64,000 nt of DNA, taken from contig CAJIYG010000002.1 of assembly GCA_905181585.1 (NCBI GenBank), positions 248,001 through 312,000 on the forward strand, written 5' to 3'. The position numbers and the translations under genes were made by a program. This document shows positions 19,515-29,276 of the stretch, one piece after another. Position 1 is the stretch's first letter. Each line of letters starts with the position of its first letter. Below the pieces are notes generated by a model that saw only the letters and a program-made list of their open reading frames with translations, was not told the origin of the DNA and made no database searches. Source of the stretch: an uncultured Flavobacteriales bacterium. Its GTDB lineage: Bacteria > Bacteroidota > Bacteroidia > Flavobacteriales > BACL11.

Positions 19515-20239
19515 CTTTTATTTTGAATCTTTAAATTAGTTAGATATAAAAATAAAATAGAAATAGATATAAAATAAATTACATCACTTAAAATGATGAC
19601 GCCCTTACTTATTAAATCGTAATGATATTGAGATCCTAATTTTTGTAAAATTATAGAAAGATGTGAAATATTTATTAGATCTCCAATAAGATTAAAACCA
19701 TAAAAAATAAAAAAATTTAAAACGATTGATAATAATAAAGCATTAACTTGATTTTTAGTTATACTTGATGAAAATAGTGAAATAGAGGCAAAAGAAAAAC
19801 AAGTAAATATTAAACCTAAATAAGAACCAATAATTCCACCTAAATCTAAATTTCCAATACTTTCACCTAAGAAATAAATAGTAATTGGATAAATAAAAGT
19901 TGAAAGAATCGATATTAGAATTAAAATATTTACGGCAAAATATTTTGATAAAATAATTGATATTAAACTAATTGGTTTTGTTAAAAGTATTTCAATTGTT
20001 CCAGATTTAAATTCTTCTGAAAAACTCTTCATTGAAATTGCACTAATATAAATTATAAAAAGGGGAGGGGCAATTAAGAAAAAGGTATTCATATTAGCAT
20101 ACCCTGATTCAATAATACTTAAATTAAATAATGTCGTCCATTGTATTAATCCAAAAATCATTAAAAAAATTGATGATATTAATAACCCAATATTATTATT
20201 GAAAAAAGATTTTATTTCTTTATTTATTATTGCAATCAT
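19511..20239 (-). CDS. gldF: Gliding motility ABC transporter permease GldF
   Basis: A 242-residue ABC-2-type permease with six hydrophobic helices (about residues 16-38, 47-65, 99-125, 137-160, 166-190 and 215-235). The segment MKSFSEEFKSGTIEILLTKPIS is the typical ABC-2 permease loop that contacts the ATPase. With gldG directly downstream it is GldF, which with GldA and GldG is needed for gliding in Flavobacterium. Its ATG overlaps the stop of the SAM hydrolase gene by one base. Confidence 0.9.
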   Translation of the reverse strand: MIAIINKEIKSFFNNNIGLLISSIFLMIFGLIQWTTLFNLSIIESGYANMNTFFLIAPPLFIIYISAISMKSFSEEFKSGTIEILLTKPISLISIILSKYFAVNILILISILSTFIYPITIYFLGESIGNLDLGGIIGSYLGLIFTCFSFASISLFSSSITKNQVNALLLSIVLNFFIFYGFNLIGDLINISHLSIILQKLGSQYHYDLISKGVIILSDVIYFISISILFLYLTNLKIQNKR

Positions 20240-21021
20240 TAAAATTCTATTCTTATAACATCAAAAAATTTTAAACCAAGTAGAGAACTTGCTTTACCTT
20301 GATTGATAGAGATTTGCAAAAAATTATTACTATTAAATAATGCAAGCTTTTCAGCAAGTACAACATCTTTATACTTATTAGATATTTTTATAATACCATC
20401 ATTTTCTCTTCCAAATAAAATATTAAATTCTTTGTCTTTAATATTATTTATAAATACTTCCTTCTTAATATTTGTAATTGCATTACCATAATTATCAATG
20501 TAAGTAACTACACCTCTGATAATATTATTTTCTATAACAGGTAATAGTATATTTTTTTTAGTATTGAAGTCTAAAAGAGGCTTACCAATTATTTCCATTG
20601 TTCCTCCTCTTGCAATATGACATGCTGCAATTGAAAACACATCCTTTGAAGCAAAAGTTAAGTTATCTGTTTTTTGACTTATATTTAATGAGACAATTTT
20701 TTCAGCTTTAAAGTCATCTAGAACTAAGGGGAATATACCATTATCTGAACCAATAAAATAATGACCATTTGCGTATACAGCAATATGGTCATGTTCTATA
20801 GAGATTTCATCGTCTACAGCAACAATATGAATAGTGTTTAGAGGGAAATCTTTAAAACAATTTTTTAAAACAATAGAGGCTTGAAGAATATTATAAGGTT
20901 CAATTTCATTAGAAATATCAATTATTCTAGCTTCTTCAATTTCTGATAAAATTGATGCCTTAAGAGATGCTAAGTAGCTGTCTTTTGTTCCTAAATCTGT
21001 TGTTAATGTTATAATAGACAT
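20239..21021 (-). CDS. S-adenosylmethionine hydrolase family protein (DUF62)
   Basis: A 260-residue member of the SAM hydroxide adenosyltransferase/halogenase superfamily. The N-terminus ITLTTDLGTKDSYLASLKASIL holds the conserved aspartate and glycine, and the core contains VVDDEISIEHDHIAVYANGHYFIGSDNGIFPLV in pieces typical of the family, followed by a C-terminal beta-barrel domain (GVVTYIDNYGNAITNI). Characterised hydrolases cleave SAM to adenosine and methionine. The chlorinase/fluorinase activities need a distinctive loop that I do not see, so hydrolysis is more likely. It heads the gldF-gldG operon, as in other Bacteroidota. Confidence 0.88.
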   Translation of the reverse strand: MSIITLTTDLGTKDSYLASLKASILSEIEEARIIDISNEIEPYNILQASIVLKNCFKDFPLNTIHIVAVDDEISIEHDHIAVYANGHYFIGSDNGIFPLVLDDFKAEKIVSLNISQKTDNLTFASKDVFSIAACHIARGGTMEIIGKPLLDFNTKKNILLPVIENNIIRGVVTYIDNYGNAITNIKKEVFINNIKDKEFNILFGRENDGIIKISNKYKDVVLAEKLALFNSNNFLQISINQGKASSLLGLKFFDVIRIEF

Positions 21022-21032
21022 TTAAGTAAAAT

Positions 21033-21040
21033 TACTTTTG
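21033..21040 (+). promoter_or_regulatory. Possible -7 promoter element of phoH
   Basis: TACTTTTG fits TAnnTTTG but lies about 70 bases before the phoH ATG and lacks a clear -33 partner, so this is a weak call. Confidence 0.25.
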
Positions 21041-21109
21041 TAGATATAGATTAAAAATTGTTAATTCGTAACTTCAAAATTAATAGAATTAGATGAAAGA
21101 TGTTAGATA

Positions 21110-22048
21110 ATGAATGAAAAGTTAATATCCTTAAACAATATTGATGTCGTAAAATTATTTGGTTCAAATAATTCTAAATTTAACAGGATAAAAACCTTAT
21201 TCCCACAGCTTAAACTTATATCTAGAGGAAACCAATTAAAAATTCAGGGTAATGCTGAAAAGCTCAAAGACTTTGAATTAAAATTTAAAATATTCTGTTC
21301 TCATCTTGCAAAATTTAATTCATTAACAGTTAATCAAATAGAAAGAATTGTCGAAGGTGAAGTAGATGTAATGGAATTTCAAAATGATGTTATCTTACAC
21401 GGTAAAAGTGGTAAGTTAATTAAAGCAAAAAGTCTTAACCAAAGAAAAATGCTTAACTCTATAGATGAGAATGATATATTATTTGCTATAGGCCCAGCTG
21501 GAACTGGTAAAACATACACCTCTGTTGCTCTTGCAGTTAAGTATTTAAAAGAAAAAAAAGTCAAACGAATTATACTAATCAGACCTGCTATTGAAGCAGG
21601 TGAAAACCTTGGCTTTCTTCCTGGCGATTTGAAAGAAAAATTAGATCCTTATATGCAACCTATATACGATGCATTATTTGATATGTTACCAATAGATAAA
21701 TTAAATGAGTACTTAGAAGATGGAACAATTCAAATTTCTCCGTTAGCCTTTATGAGAGGAAGAACATTAGATAAAGCATTTGTTATTTTAGATGAAGGAC
21801 AAAATACCACAGAACATCAAATGAAAATGTTTTTAACCAGAATGGGGAAATCCGCAAAATTTATTATTACTGGAGATGTCACTCAAATTGATCTTCCTAA
21901 AAGAACAATATCAGGGTTGATTTCTTGTTCTAAAATTTTAAATAAAATAAATGGTATAAAATTTATCCATTTAGATGAAAAGGACGTAGTTAGACACAAA
22001 ATCGTAAAACAAATTATTAAAGCTTATAAAAAAATCAATCATGAATAA
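21110..22048 (+). CDS. phoH: PhoH family ATPase/RNA-binding protein
   Basis: A 312-residue PhoH-like protein (YbeZ type). An N-terminal KH-like region (about residues 15-90) precedes a P-loop NTPase domain: Walker [11 protein letters not shown] (128-137), [20 protein letters not shown], Walker [13 protein letters not shown], and MFLTRMG with [12 protein letters not shown] as sensor motif. YbeZ-type PhoH proteins act with the endoribonuclease YbeY in ribosomal RNA processing in other bacteria; ybeY is not adjacent here. Its end overlaps purC by 8 bases. Confidence 0.95.
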   Translation: MNEKLISLNNIDVVKLFGSNNSKFNRIKTLFPQLKLISRGNQLKIQGNAEKLKDFELKFKIFCSHLAKFNSLTVNQIERIVEGEVDVMEFQNDVILHGKSGKLIKAKSLNQRKMLNSIDENDILFAIGPAGTGKTYTSVALAVKYLKEKKVKRIILIRPAIEAGENLGFLPGDLKEKLDPYMQPIYDALFDMLPIDKLNEYLEDGTIQISPLAFMRGRTLDKAFVILDEGQNTTEHQMKMFLTRMGKSAKFIITGDVTQIDLPKRTISGLISCSKILNKINGIKFIHLDEKDVVRHKIVKQIIKAYKKINHE

Positions 22049-22988
22049 TACTATACTTAAAACAAATTTTAATTTCAATAATCAAACAAAATTCTATAAA
22101 GGAAAAGTTAGAGATGTTTATACAATTGATAAATCAATATTAGTAATGATTGCTTCAGATAGAATCTCTGCTTTTGATCATGTTTTACCAGCAGGTATTC
22201 CCTATAAAGGTCAAGTATTAAGTCAAATTGCCGCTAAATTTTTAGAAGCTACTTCAGATATTGTGCCAAATTGGATGGAAGCAACTCCAGACCCAAGTGT
22301 TACAATTGGAAAAAGATGTGAACCTTTTCAAGTAGAAATGGTTATAAGAGGTTATTTGACGGGTCATGCATGGAGGGAGTATAAATCAGGAAAAAGAATA
22401 TTATGTGGCGTTAAAATGCCAAATGGAATGTTAGAAAATCAAAAATTCAAAGAGCCTATAATAACACCAACTACAAAAGCTGATGTTGGTCATGACGAAG
22501 ATATTACAAGAGAAGAAATTCTTAATCAAAATCTTGTTTCTGAAAAAGACTATATAATGCTTGAGAATTATACGAGAAAACTTTTCCAAAGAGGAACTGA
22601 AATGGCTGATGAAAAAAATCTAATTTTAGTTGATACCAAGTATGAATTTGGTAAAGATGTAAACGGAATAATTACACTTATAGATGAAATTCATACACCA
22701 GATTCTTCTCGATATTTTTATAAAAGCGATTATCAAGAAAGAATAAATAAGGGAAAACAACAAAAACAACTTTCTAAAGAATTTGTTAGACAATGGTTAA
22801 TAGAAAATGGTTTTCAAGGAAAAGATGGTCAGATAATTCCTGCAATGTCAGAAGAATATTGCACATCTGTTTCTGAAAGATATATTGAACTATTTGAGCT
22901 TATAACTGGTGATAAATTCATAAAAGAAGATGTCTCAGATGTATTGCATAGAGTTGAAAATAATATTAATAATTATTTAAATAAATAA
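22041..22988 (+). CDS. purC: SAICAR synthase PurC
   Basis: PurC joins CAIR with aspartate using ATP in the eighth step of purine synthesis. The 315-residue form with ~300+ residues is the eukaryote-like/Bacteroidota variety. Motifs include [12 protein letters not shown] (phosphate-binding loop), [44 protein letters not shown] and [10 protein letters not shown]. The ATG lies inside the end of phoH, suggesting co-transcription. Two codons after its stop a TTG-started glycosyltransferase begins. Confidence 0.97.
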   Translation: MNNTILKTNFNFNNQTKFYKGKVRDVYTIDKSILVMIASDRISAFDHVLPAGIPYKGQVLSQIAAKFLEATSDIVPNWMEATPDPSVTIGKRCEPFQVEMVIRGYLTGHAWREYKSGKRILCGVKMPNGMLENQKFKEPIITPTTKADVGHDEDITREEILNQNLVSEKDYIMLENYTRKLFQRGTEMADEKNLILVDTKYEFGKDVNGIITLIDEIHTPDSSRYFYKSDYQERINKGKQQKQLSKEFVRQWLIENGFQGKDGQIIPAMSEEYCTSVSERYIELFELITGDKFIKEDVSDVLHRVENNINNYLNK

Positions 22989-22989
22989 T

Positions 22990-24087
22990 TTGATTTTATA
23001 TTTATTTTATTCATGCATATTGTGTCTTTTTATATCACTTGTTTATTATATATATTTCTTCAAAAAACTAATATATTATGAGGATGAAGAAACATTTTTT
23101 GATGAACCCGTATCAGTAATTATTTGTGCAAGGAATGAATTAGATAACTTACAAAAAAATTTATTTTCTTTTTTAAATCAAAATTATTCATCTTTTGAAA
23201 TTATTATTGTTAATGATCAATCTATTGATAATACAAATTACTTTTTAGATGAACAAGCAAAGAAATACACTAACCTTAAAATTGTACATATTGACAAACA
23301 TGTTAAACATTCAATAGGAAAAAAATTTGCATTAACTCTAGGGATTAAAACAGCTAATTTTGACAACATATTGTTATCTGATGCGGATTGTAGTCCCGTT
23401 TCAAAAGATTGGATTTCATCAATGACAAAAAATTTTAGCAATAAAGATATAATTTTAGGTTATGGAAAATATAAAACTTATCCTGGTTTATTGAATAAAT
23501 TAATAAGATTTGATACATTTTTAATTGCTATTCAATATTTTTCTTTTTCATTAAACTCATTAACATATATGGGAGTAGGAAGAAATCTGGCTTACAAAAA
23601 GGAATTATTTTTTAAAAATAAAGGTTTTGCGAATCATTTACATATCCCTTCTGGAGATGATGATTTATTTATAAATGAAATCTCATCAAATGAAAACGTA
23701 TCTATTAATTTAAGAAATACCTCTTTCACTGTTTCAGAGCCCGAATCAAATTATTATGATTGGATTAAACAAAAAAGAAGACATTTGACTACTAGTAAAC
23801 TATATAAACCACAAATTAAATTACTTTTAGCATTATACCCATTATCAAATATTATATTTTGGCTATCAATTATTCTTTTGTTTGTTTTTAACTTTTCTCA
23901 AAATATTCTTATTACTATTTTATTAATAAGATTACTAAATTCTTATATTTCTAATTATTTTCTAATGAAAAAACTGGATGTTTTTGATCTTTATTTAATA
24001 CATCCTTTACTAGAATTTATTCACCTAATTAATCAATTTATATTTCATTTTTTTAATATAATAAGTAAGAAAAATACATGGAATTAA
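22990..24087 (+). CDS. Membrane-bound family 2 glycosyltransferase (TTG start)
   Basis: A 365-residue inner-membrane glycosyltransferase. One helix at the N-terminus (about residues 1-22) is followed by a GT-A catalytic domain: VSVIICARNELDNL, FEIIIVNDQSIDNT, the metal-binding SDADCSP (about 131-136), GDDDLFINE, and WIKQKRRHLTT, which corresponds to the Q-x-x-R-W acceptor motif. Two or more helices follow (about 270-345). It resembles enzymes that add sugars processively to lipids or polysaccharides, product unknown. No suitable ATG exists near the start; the first codon appears to be a TTG one base after the purC stop, giving the expected N-terminal helix. Its end overlaps rsmG by 10 bases. 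Confidence 0.85.
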   Translation: MILYLFYSCILCLFISLVYYIYFFKKLIYYEDEETFFDEPVSVIICARNELDNLQKNLFSFLNQNYSSFEIIIVNDQSIDNTNYFLDEQAKKYTNLKIVHIDKHVKHSIGKKFALTLGIKTANFDNILLSDADCSPVSKDWISSMTKNFSNKDIILGYGKYKTYPGLLNKLIRFDTFLIAIQYFSFSLNSLTYMGVGRNLAYKKELFFKNKGFANHLHIPSGDDDLFINEISSNENVSINLRNTSFTVSEPESNYYDWIKQKRRHLTTSKLYKPQIKLLLALYPLSNIIFWLSIILLFVFNFSQNILITILLIRLLNSYISNYFLMKKLDVFDLYLIHPLLEFIHLINQFIFHFFNIISKKNTWN

Positions 24088-24692
24088 TAAAAAAATATTT
24101 TAAAGATTTATCTACTAAACAAGTTCAACAATTTGAAAAATTAGAAGAACTATATAAAGAATGGAATTTAAAAATTAACGTTATTTCTAGAAAAGATATA
24201 AATGAAATATATTTAAAACATGTTTTACACTCTCTTGCAATATCTAAAGTGATAAATTTTAAAGATAATACTTCAATAATTGATGTTGGTACTGGGGGAG
24301 GTTTTCCAGGTATTCCTCTAGCTATTATGTATCCTAAAGTTCAATTCCATCTTGTAGATAGTATTAGAAAAAAAATTTTAGTTGTTAATGAAGTTTCAAA
24401 ATCCTTAAAACTTGAAAATGTAAGAACTTCACATTCTAGAGCAGAAAACTTGGAAGGTAAATATGATTTTGTCATTAGTAGGGCAGTAACTAAAATGAGA
24501 GAATTTAAAAAATTAATTAGAGGCAAATTTAATTCTTATTCGTTCAATGATTTAGATAATGGAATTATTTATTTGAAGGGTGGAGATTTAACAATTGAAC
24601 TTTTAGGTATAAACAATAAGCAAATATTAATATCCGACTATTATGAAGAAGAATTTTTTGAAACTAAGAAAATTGTTTACGTAAAGAGTTAG
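24078..24692 (+). CDS. rsmG: 16S rRNA guanine-527 N7-methyltransferase RsmG
   Basis: RsmG (GidB) methylates G527 of 16S rRNA with S-adenosylmethionine. The 204-residue protein has the family's WNLKINVISRKD segment, the HVLHSLAISK helix, the SAM-binding IIDVGTGGGFPGIPLAI loop, LVDSIRKKI, and FVISRAVTKM. Loss of RsmG gives low-level streptomycin resistance in other bacteria. Its start lies in the end of the glycosyltransferase, and it converges on the next gene with a 4-base overlap in which the stop codons interlock. Confidence 0.96.
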   Translation: MELIKKYFKDLSTKQVQQFEKLEELYKEWNLKINVISRKDINEIYLKHVLHSLAISKVINFKDNTSIIDVGTGGGFPGIPLAIMYPKVQFHLVDSIRKKILVVNEVSKSLKLENVRTSHSRAENLEGKYDFVISRAVTKMREFKKLIRGKFNSYSFNDLDNGIIYLKGGDLTIELLGINNKQILISDYYEEEFFETKKIVYVKS

Positions 24693-25459
24693 ATTTTTTC
24701 ACAAAAATATACAAGTTCATTCTTCGGCAAAGCATATCTTTCTACTAATTCCGGATCAATTTCATTAATAAAATCACTCTCAGTTACCTTAAAGCCAGCC
24801 TCAGATAATCTTTTACCATAATCTCGACCAAATAATCTTAAATGATCACTTTGCCAATATAACTTTTCCCTTTCTTTTGCACTGGTAACTGATTTATCCT
24901 CAATAGTAATTGGATTATTATTATCAATAGGAACTTGAAATATTCCCCATCCTCCAGGCTTCATTACTCTAAAGAACTCTGTCATTACTTTTTGAGAGTC
25001 CTCAACATGTTCGAGTACATGATTACATATAACAACATTAAATGAATTGTCATCAAAAGGAATATCATGAACATCCATTTTAACATCCGCCCAGGGTGAG
25101 ATTAAATCTCCAGTAATATACTCAAGGTTGTCCATGTTTTTAAAAATTTCTATAAAACAATATTCAGGAGCTATATGTAAGAATTTATGCTTTTCAGTAA
25201 AGAAGTTAGTTTTTTCTTTCATAAATAACCACATGAGTCTATGTCTTTCTAAACTTAGACTGTCAGGTGCAATAGCATTTAATCGTGGCTTTAATCTTCC
25301 ATAAGGAAGTAGTTTTCTATAAGTAATGCCATTAATAGGATCCTCAAATTTTTTTCCTCTTAAAAAAATAGAAAAAATTCTTAAAAAAAAGTGACTAACA
25401 TGTTGAAGATAGTGACGAGGAATTAATCTAGTAGCGAGAGAAATAAATAATTTAGTCAT
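24689..25459 (-). CDS. Class I SAM-dependent methyltransferase
   Basis: A 256-residue methyltransferase of unknown substrate. An N-terminal basic/hydrophobic part (residues 1-60) leads into a methyltransferase type 11 fold: FLHIAPEYCF (in place of the usual glycine-rich loop), DLISPWADVKMDVHDIPFDDNSFNVVICNHVLEHVEDSQ, and MKPGGWGIFQVP. The glycine-rich motif I is replaced by HIAPE, which is seen in a subgroup of glycan-associated methyltransferases. The reading frame is complete. It follows the small membrane gene by 5 bases. Confidence 0.82.
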   Translation of the reverse strand: MTKLFISLATRLIPRHYLQHVSHFFLRIFSIFLRGKKFEDPINGITYRKLLPYGRLKPRLNAIAPDSLSLERHRLMWLFMKEKTNFFTEKHKFLHIAPEYCFIEIFKNMDNLEYITGDLISPWADVKMDVHDIPFDDNSFNVVICNHVLEHVEDSQKVMTEFFRVMKPGGWGIFQVPIDNNNPITIEDKSVTSAKEREKLYWQSDHLRLFGRDYGKRLSEAGFKVTESDFINEIDPELVERYALPKNELVYFCEKI

Positions 25460-25464
25460 TAATT

Positions 25465-25779
25465 TTATTTTTTAAAAAATCTAGCAAAACCTAATTTTGA
25501 AAGCATTTTCTTTTCAAATTGCCAGAAAAAATTAAACTGCCCAAAAACAGCACCAACAATTAAAATTAGTATTTGATATATCGGGAAAATTAAAATAATT
25601 CTTAATGGATAATATACGTATGGGTTAACAGTTTTTTCTGTGAAATTAAAGTAATTTAATATCGGTTCAGCAACTACAAGTGATCCAGATCCAGTAATTG
25701 CAAAAACAATAAGAATTAATATTAAACTAAAATCACTTTTAATATCCCATTTTATTTTTAATTTATTATACCAATCCAT
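25465..25779 (-). CDS. Small membrane protein, DUF6787-like
   Basis: A 104-residue protein with two hydrophobic helices (about residues 17-38 and 58-83) and a basic C-terminus (KKMLSKLGFARFFKK). The N-terminal WYNKLKIKWDIKSDFSLILILIVFAITGS layout and the PLRIILIFPIYQILILIVGAVFGQF segment are like a conserved Bacteroidota small membrane family (DUF6787, from memory). No function is known. It lies between the MFS gene and a methyltransferase, all minus strand and closely spaced. Confidence 0.65.
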   Translation of the reverse strand: MDWYNKLKIKWDIKSDFSLILILIVFAITGSGSLVVAEPILNYFNFTEKTVNPYVYYPLRIILIFPIYQILILIVGAVFGQFNFFWQFEKKMLSKLGFARFFKK

Positions 25780-25799
25780 TCTACAAAAGTATATAATAA

Positions 25800-26946
25800 T
25801 TAATCACGAGACAATTTATAAGAAGATATTAAACTTAATGGTAAAACAATAGCGGATAATATTAAAAAAACATATTTAAGTTCATAGTTTTCTGCAATAA
25901 AGCCTAAAATTGGTATTATTACTGAAAAAGATAATCTAATAATTAGACTTCTAATAGATAGAACTGTTGCTCTTTTTTCAGAAGATGTAATAATATTTAT
26001 ATGATTCTTTAAATATGGTGTAATAATTCCTCTTAAGAAATAAATAATGAAGAAAAGGATAATTCCTAAGTTAGTAATGTTAAATGATACTAACAAAAGT
26101 ATAAATGATAAAAAAATAGAAACAGTAAAGAATATATTAACGTCCTTTAAAATATATGAAAAATATGATGTAAAAGCAGAAGAAAAATTTAATGCTGCCC
26201 AAAGTAAACCATAATATACAATTGGAAAATTAATTTCTATAAGAAATGGCTGAACAAGCCATGCCACTGATAATGTTGCCAAACCTATGCAAGAAGAATA
26301 AATAATCAACCACATTAATTTGTTTTTAAAATTAAATGTTTGTTTAAAAACTAATTTCAAAGATGAAAATGACTTTGATAACTTATAACTTCTTTTTGGC
26401 TCTACAAGAGTAAAGGCAATAGGAATACTTAATAATAATAATAGTGTATGTAAATATACAGGAAGATATAAAGATATAACCACTAAAAAACTTGATAATA
26501 TAGCGGCAATAGCTTCTGAAAAATTTCCAATTGCATAACTTTTACCTTCAATTTTAGAGTATTGATTTAAATCATCTAATTCTATTAAAGTATCATATAA
26601 AATTGCACTATCTGTACCAGAAATTAAACTACCTCCAATACCTAATAAAATCTCTGCAACAATAAAAACATTATAATCAGATGAAAAAGAAAATAATAAA
26701 TAACCTAATGAGTAAAATATTGTACTTAGAATAATTGAGTTTTTTCTTCCAAATGAGTCTGAAAAAAAACCAGAAGGGAATTTCTAATAAGGCAATTGTA
26801 AATGAATAAATAGCAGGAAGTATTAATATTTGGGTAAGATTTAAGCCACTTTCTTCAAAAAACAAAACAATTATTGGCATTAATAGCATAAACCATCTTA
26901 TGCCATTAATTGCAAATATTTTATTAATATTATTTTTTAAAATCAT
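25800..26946 (-). CDS. MFS transporter, one frameshift
   Basis: A membrane transporter of the major facilitator superfamily, about 382 residues once corrected. The first part (from the ATG at 26946) reads IKNIFAINGIRWF-like sequence, LPIIVLFFEESGLNLTQI and LLEIP. At about 26778 one extra base throws the frame into nonsense, whereas the shifted frame reads SGFFSDSFGRKNSI, the classic G-x-x-x-D-R/x-x-G-R-K loop between helices 2 and 3. The rest continues without stops to 25800 with the expected alternating helices. The substrate is unknown. It begins on the last base of the xerD stop codon, so it is probably co-transcribed with xerD. Confidence 0.82.
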
Positions 26947-27839
26947 TATGATCTTGGGTGAAACTGCATAAGATTTGATCTTAAATAATCATTGTCTAAA
27001 TGAGTATAAATTTCAGTAGTTGTTATATTTTCGTGACCTAACATTTCTTGGACAGCACGCAAGTCAGCACCACCTTCAATAAGATGTGTTGCAAATGAAT
27101 GCCTAAAGGTATGAGGACTAACATTTTTTTTAATTCCACTCTTTTCAGTAAGCTTCTTTACAATAGTGAATATCATTTCTCTAGAAAGTTGACTTCCTCT
27201 ATTGTTAAGAAAAACAATATCATCATTTCCATTCTTAATTTTCTGATGTATTCTTATTTCATTAATATAAATTGAAAGTAATTTTAGACACTTTTGACTA
27301 ATAGGAGTAAGTCTTTCCTTGTTACCTTTTCCGGTGATTTTTATATATTTTTCTAAAAATTTAATATTACTTATTTTTAAATTTATTAATTCTGAAACCC
27401 TAAGACCACAACTATAAAGAGTTTCAATTATAGTAGTATTTCTTTGCCCATGTTTACTTGAATTATCAATATTAGAAACAATTAAATCAATTTCCGCAAT
27501 ACTTAAAACATCAGGAAGTTTTAAACCTATTTTAGGATTTTGTATTAATTGACATGGGTCATTTATAATATAATCTTCCATTATTAAGAATTTAAAAAAT
27601 GATTTTATAGATGAAATCACTCTAGCTTGAGTTCGAGCTGAGATTTTTTCATCATTTAAAAATGAAATGAAATCTTGAATATTTTCTCTAATTATCAATT
27701 TTATAGATAAATTATTATTAATTGAATATTTAGAAAGTTTATTTACATCTCTAATATAGGCATCAACGGTATTATTTGTTAGAGATCTTTCTACTCTTAG
27801 ATAATATTTAAACTCCTTTATTGAATTCTCCCAACTCAT
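26946..27839 (-). CDS. xerD: Tyrosine recombinase XerD
   Basis: XerD resolves chromosome dimers at dif with XerC-like partners. The 297-residue protein has an N-terminal SAM-like core-binding domain (residues 1-90, with LRVERSLTNNTVDAYIRDV) and a complete catalytic set: R147 (SCGLRVSE), K171 (GKGNKER), H243 and R246 (HTFRHSFATH), H269 (LGHENI) and nucleophile Y278 (IYTH). The HTFRHSFATHLIEGGADLRAVQEMLGHE-type block is strongly XerC/D-like, not phage-integrase-like. In Bacteroidota it typically lies next to aroQ, which is divergent here after only 16 bases. Confidence 0.93.
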   Translation of the reverse strand: MSWENSIKEFKYYLRVERSLTNNTVDAYIRDVNKLSKYSINNNLSIKLIIRENIQDFISFLNDEKISARTQARVISSIKSFFKFLIMEDYIINDPCQLIQNPKIGLKLPDVLSIAEIDLIVSNIDNSSKHGQRNTTIIETLYSCGLRVSELINLKISNIKFLEKYIKITGKGNKERLTPISQKCLKLLSIYINEIRIHQKIKNGNDDIVFLNNRGSQLSREMIFTIVKKLTEKSGIKKNVSPHTFRHSFATHLIEGGADLRAVQEMLGHENITTTEIYTHLDNDYLRSNLMQFHPRS

Positions 27840-27843
27840 TTTT

Positions 27844-27851
27844 TAAATTTG
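27844..27851 (+). promoter_or_regulatory. Putative -7 promoter element of aroQ
   Basis: TAAATTTG matches TAnnTTTG and ends only 4 bases before the aroQ ATG at 27856. If real, transcription would start at or beside the start codon, giving a leaderless mRNA. Confidence 0.45.
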
Positions 27852-27855
27852 CATT

Positions 27856-28266
27856 ATGAAAGTTATAATTATTAATGGACCAAATTTAAATTTATTAGGC
27901 AAAAGAGAAGCATCAATATATGGTAATATTTCATTTGATGATTATTTTAAAGAATTAAAAGTTAAATTTTCTAATATCAATTTGTTCTGCTATCAATCAA
28001 ATGTAGAAGGAGAAATAATAAATAAAATTCATGAGGTTGGTTTTTCGTATGATCTGATATTACTAAATGCTGGTGGATATACTCATACATCAGTTGCCAT
28101 TGCAGATGCTATTTCATCTATTGATTCTGATGTTGTTGAAATACATATTTCTAATATTTATTCAAGAGAAGAGTATAGAAAAAAATCACTTTTATCAGAA
28201 AAATGTAAAGCAGTTATATGCGGATTTGGATTAGATTCTTACAGATTAGCGCTTGAATCACTATAA
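27856..28266 (+). CDS. aroQ: Type II 3-dehydroquinate dehydratase AroQ
   Basis: AroQ dehydrates 3-dehydroquinate to 3-dehydroshikimate in the shikimate pathway. The 136-residue size is typical for the small dodecameric type II enzyme. Conserved parts are IINGPNLNLLGKREASIYG with the catalytic tyrosine, YQSNVEGEIINKIHE, LLNAGGYTHTSVAIADA and VEIHISNIYSREEYRKKS with the histidine, asparagine and arginine of the active site. It is divergent from xerD and converges on a glycosyltransferase gene with a 6-base overlap. Confidence 0.97.
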   Translation: MKVIIINGPNLNLLGKREASIYGNISFDDYFKELKVKFSNINLFCYQSNVEGEIINKIHEVGFSYDLILLNAGGYTHTSVAIADAISSIDSDVVEIHISNIYSREEYRKKSLLSEKCKAVICGFGLDSYRLALESL

Positions 28267-29276
28267 TTCAGAAAATTTTCTTTTACCTTCTAAGTAATAC
28301 TTAAATAAAATTGAGTAGTTAAATTTTTCTTTATGATTCACTTTAAAATACGATTTATGACGTTTAAGTATTAATCTTGGTATTGACACATAAAATACTA
28401 AATGTGCTCTTAGAACAGCTAAAAGATGTAATAATCCTTTGTTTTTCTTTAGAAATGTTAGTGCAGCAATTCCATCTAAAGGCAATCTAAAAAATAATGT
28501 TATCAAGAGACTAAAAAAATCTAAATTCTTTGTAAGCATAAATAAATTATTTCTAAAATTTAAGTATGTTTTAAATGGTGAAGAATTATTTAAAGTAGCA
28601 CCACCAACATGAAAAACAACTGAATTTGGATTAACCATAATTTGAAAACCTCTGTTTTTTAGTCTCCAACATAAATCAATTTCTTCTTGGTGAGCAAAAA
28701 AATCATTATCAAAACCATTTACCTGATTAAAGTGTTCAGCTCTTATAAACAAGCAAGCACCACTAGCCCAGAATATTTCTTTTATATCATTATATTGATT
28801 ATTATCTACTCTATTTCATTAAATATCCTCCCTCTTGAAAAGGGGTATCCAAGATTATCTATAAATCCTCCACTAGCTCCAGCATATTCAAAGCAATCTT
28901 TATTATTATAATCTAATATCTTAGGTTGGCAAGCAGAAATATTGGGATTTTCTTCCATTAAATTAATAATAGGAATGATCCAATTATCTGTGACTTCAAT
29001 ATCTGAGTTTAGTAAAACAAAATACTTTTCCTTTAAACCTTTTAAAGCATCATTATATCCTTTAGCATAACCCTCATTGAAATTATTTTGAATAATCTTA
29101 ACTGTTGGAAAATTATCTTTAAGAAATTTTACCGAATTATCAGTAGATGCATTATCAGCAATATAGATATTAGCAATTGAACTTTTAGATGCAACAGTAG
29201 GTAGAAATTTCTCTAACCATTTTTGTCCATTCCAATTTAAAATTACTACTGCTATATCTATTTCTTGTGTTTCCAT
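28261..29276 (-). CDS. Family 2 glycosyltransferase (rhamnosyltransferase-like), one frameshift
   Basis: A GT-A fold glycosyltransferase of about 338 residues after correction. The 5' part (from 29276) has VVILNWNGQKWLEKFLPTV, IYIADNASTDNS, and FVLLNSDIEVTDNW, the nucleotide-sugar and metal-binding motifs. Its frame ends at 28806, but a one-base deletion near 28812 restores reading through DNNQYNDIKEIFWASGAC into FIRAEHFNQVNGFDNDFFAHQEEIDLCWR, the acceptor-side motif. Hence one gene, not two. The family adds rhamnose or other sugars to cell-surface glycans. The start overlaps the upstream acyltransferase gene by 19 bases, suggesting an envelope operon. Confidence 0.87.

Noticed and set aside
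26946..27839. Phage or integron integrase
   Set aside because: The catalytic block and neighbours fit housekeeping XerD, and there are no attachment-site repeats or phage genes around it.
28806..28815. Two separate glycosyltransferase genes instead of one
   Set aside because: The first lacks the acceptor half and the second lacks the nucleotide-binding half; one base restores a single standard-length protein.
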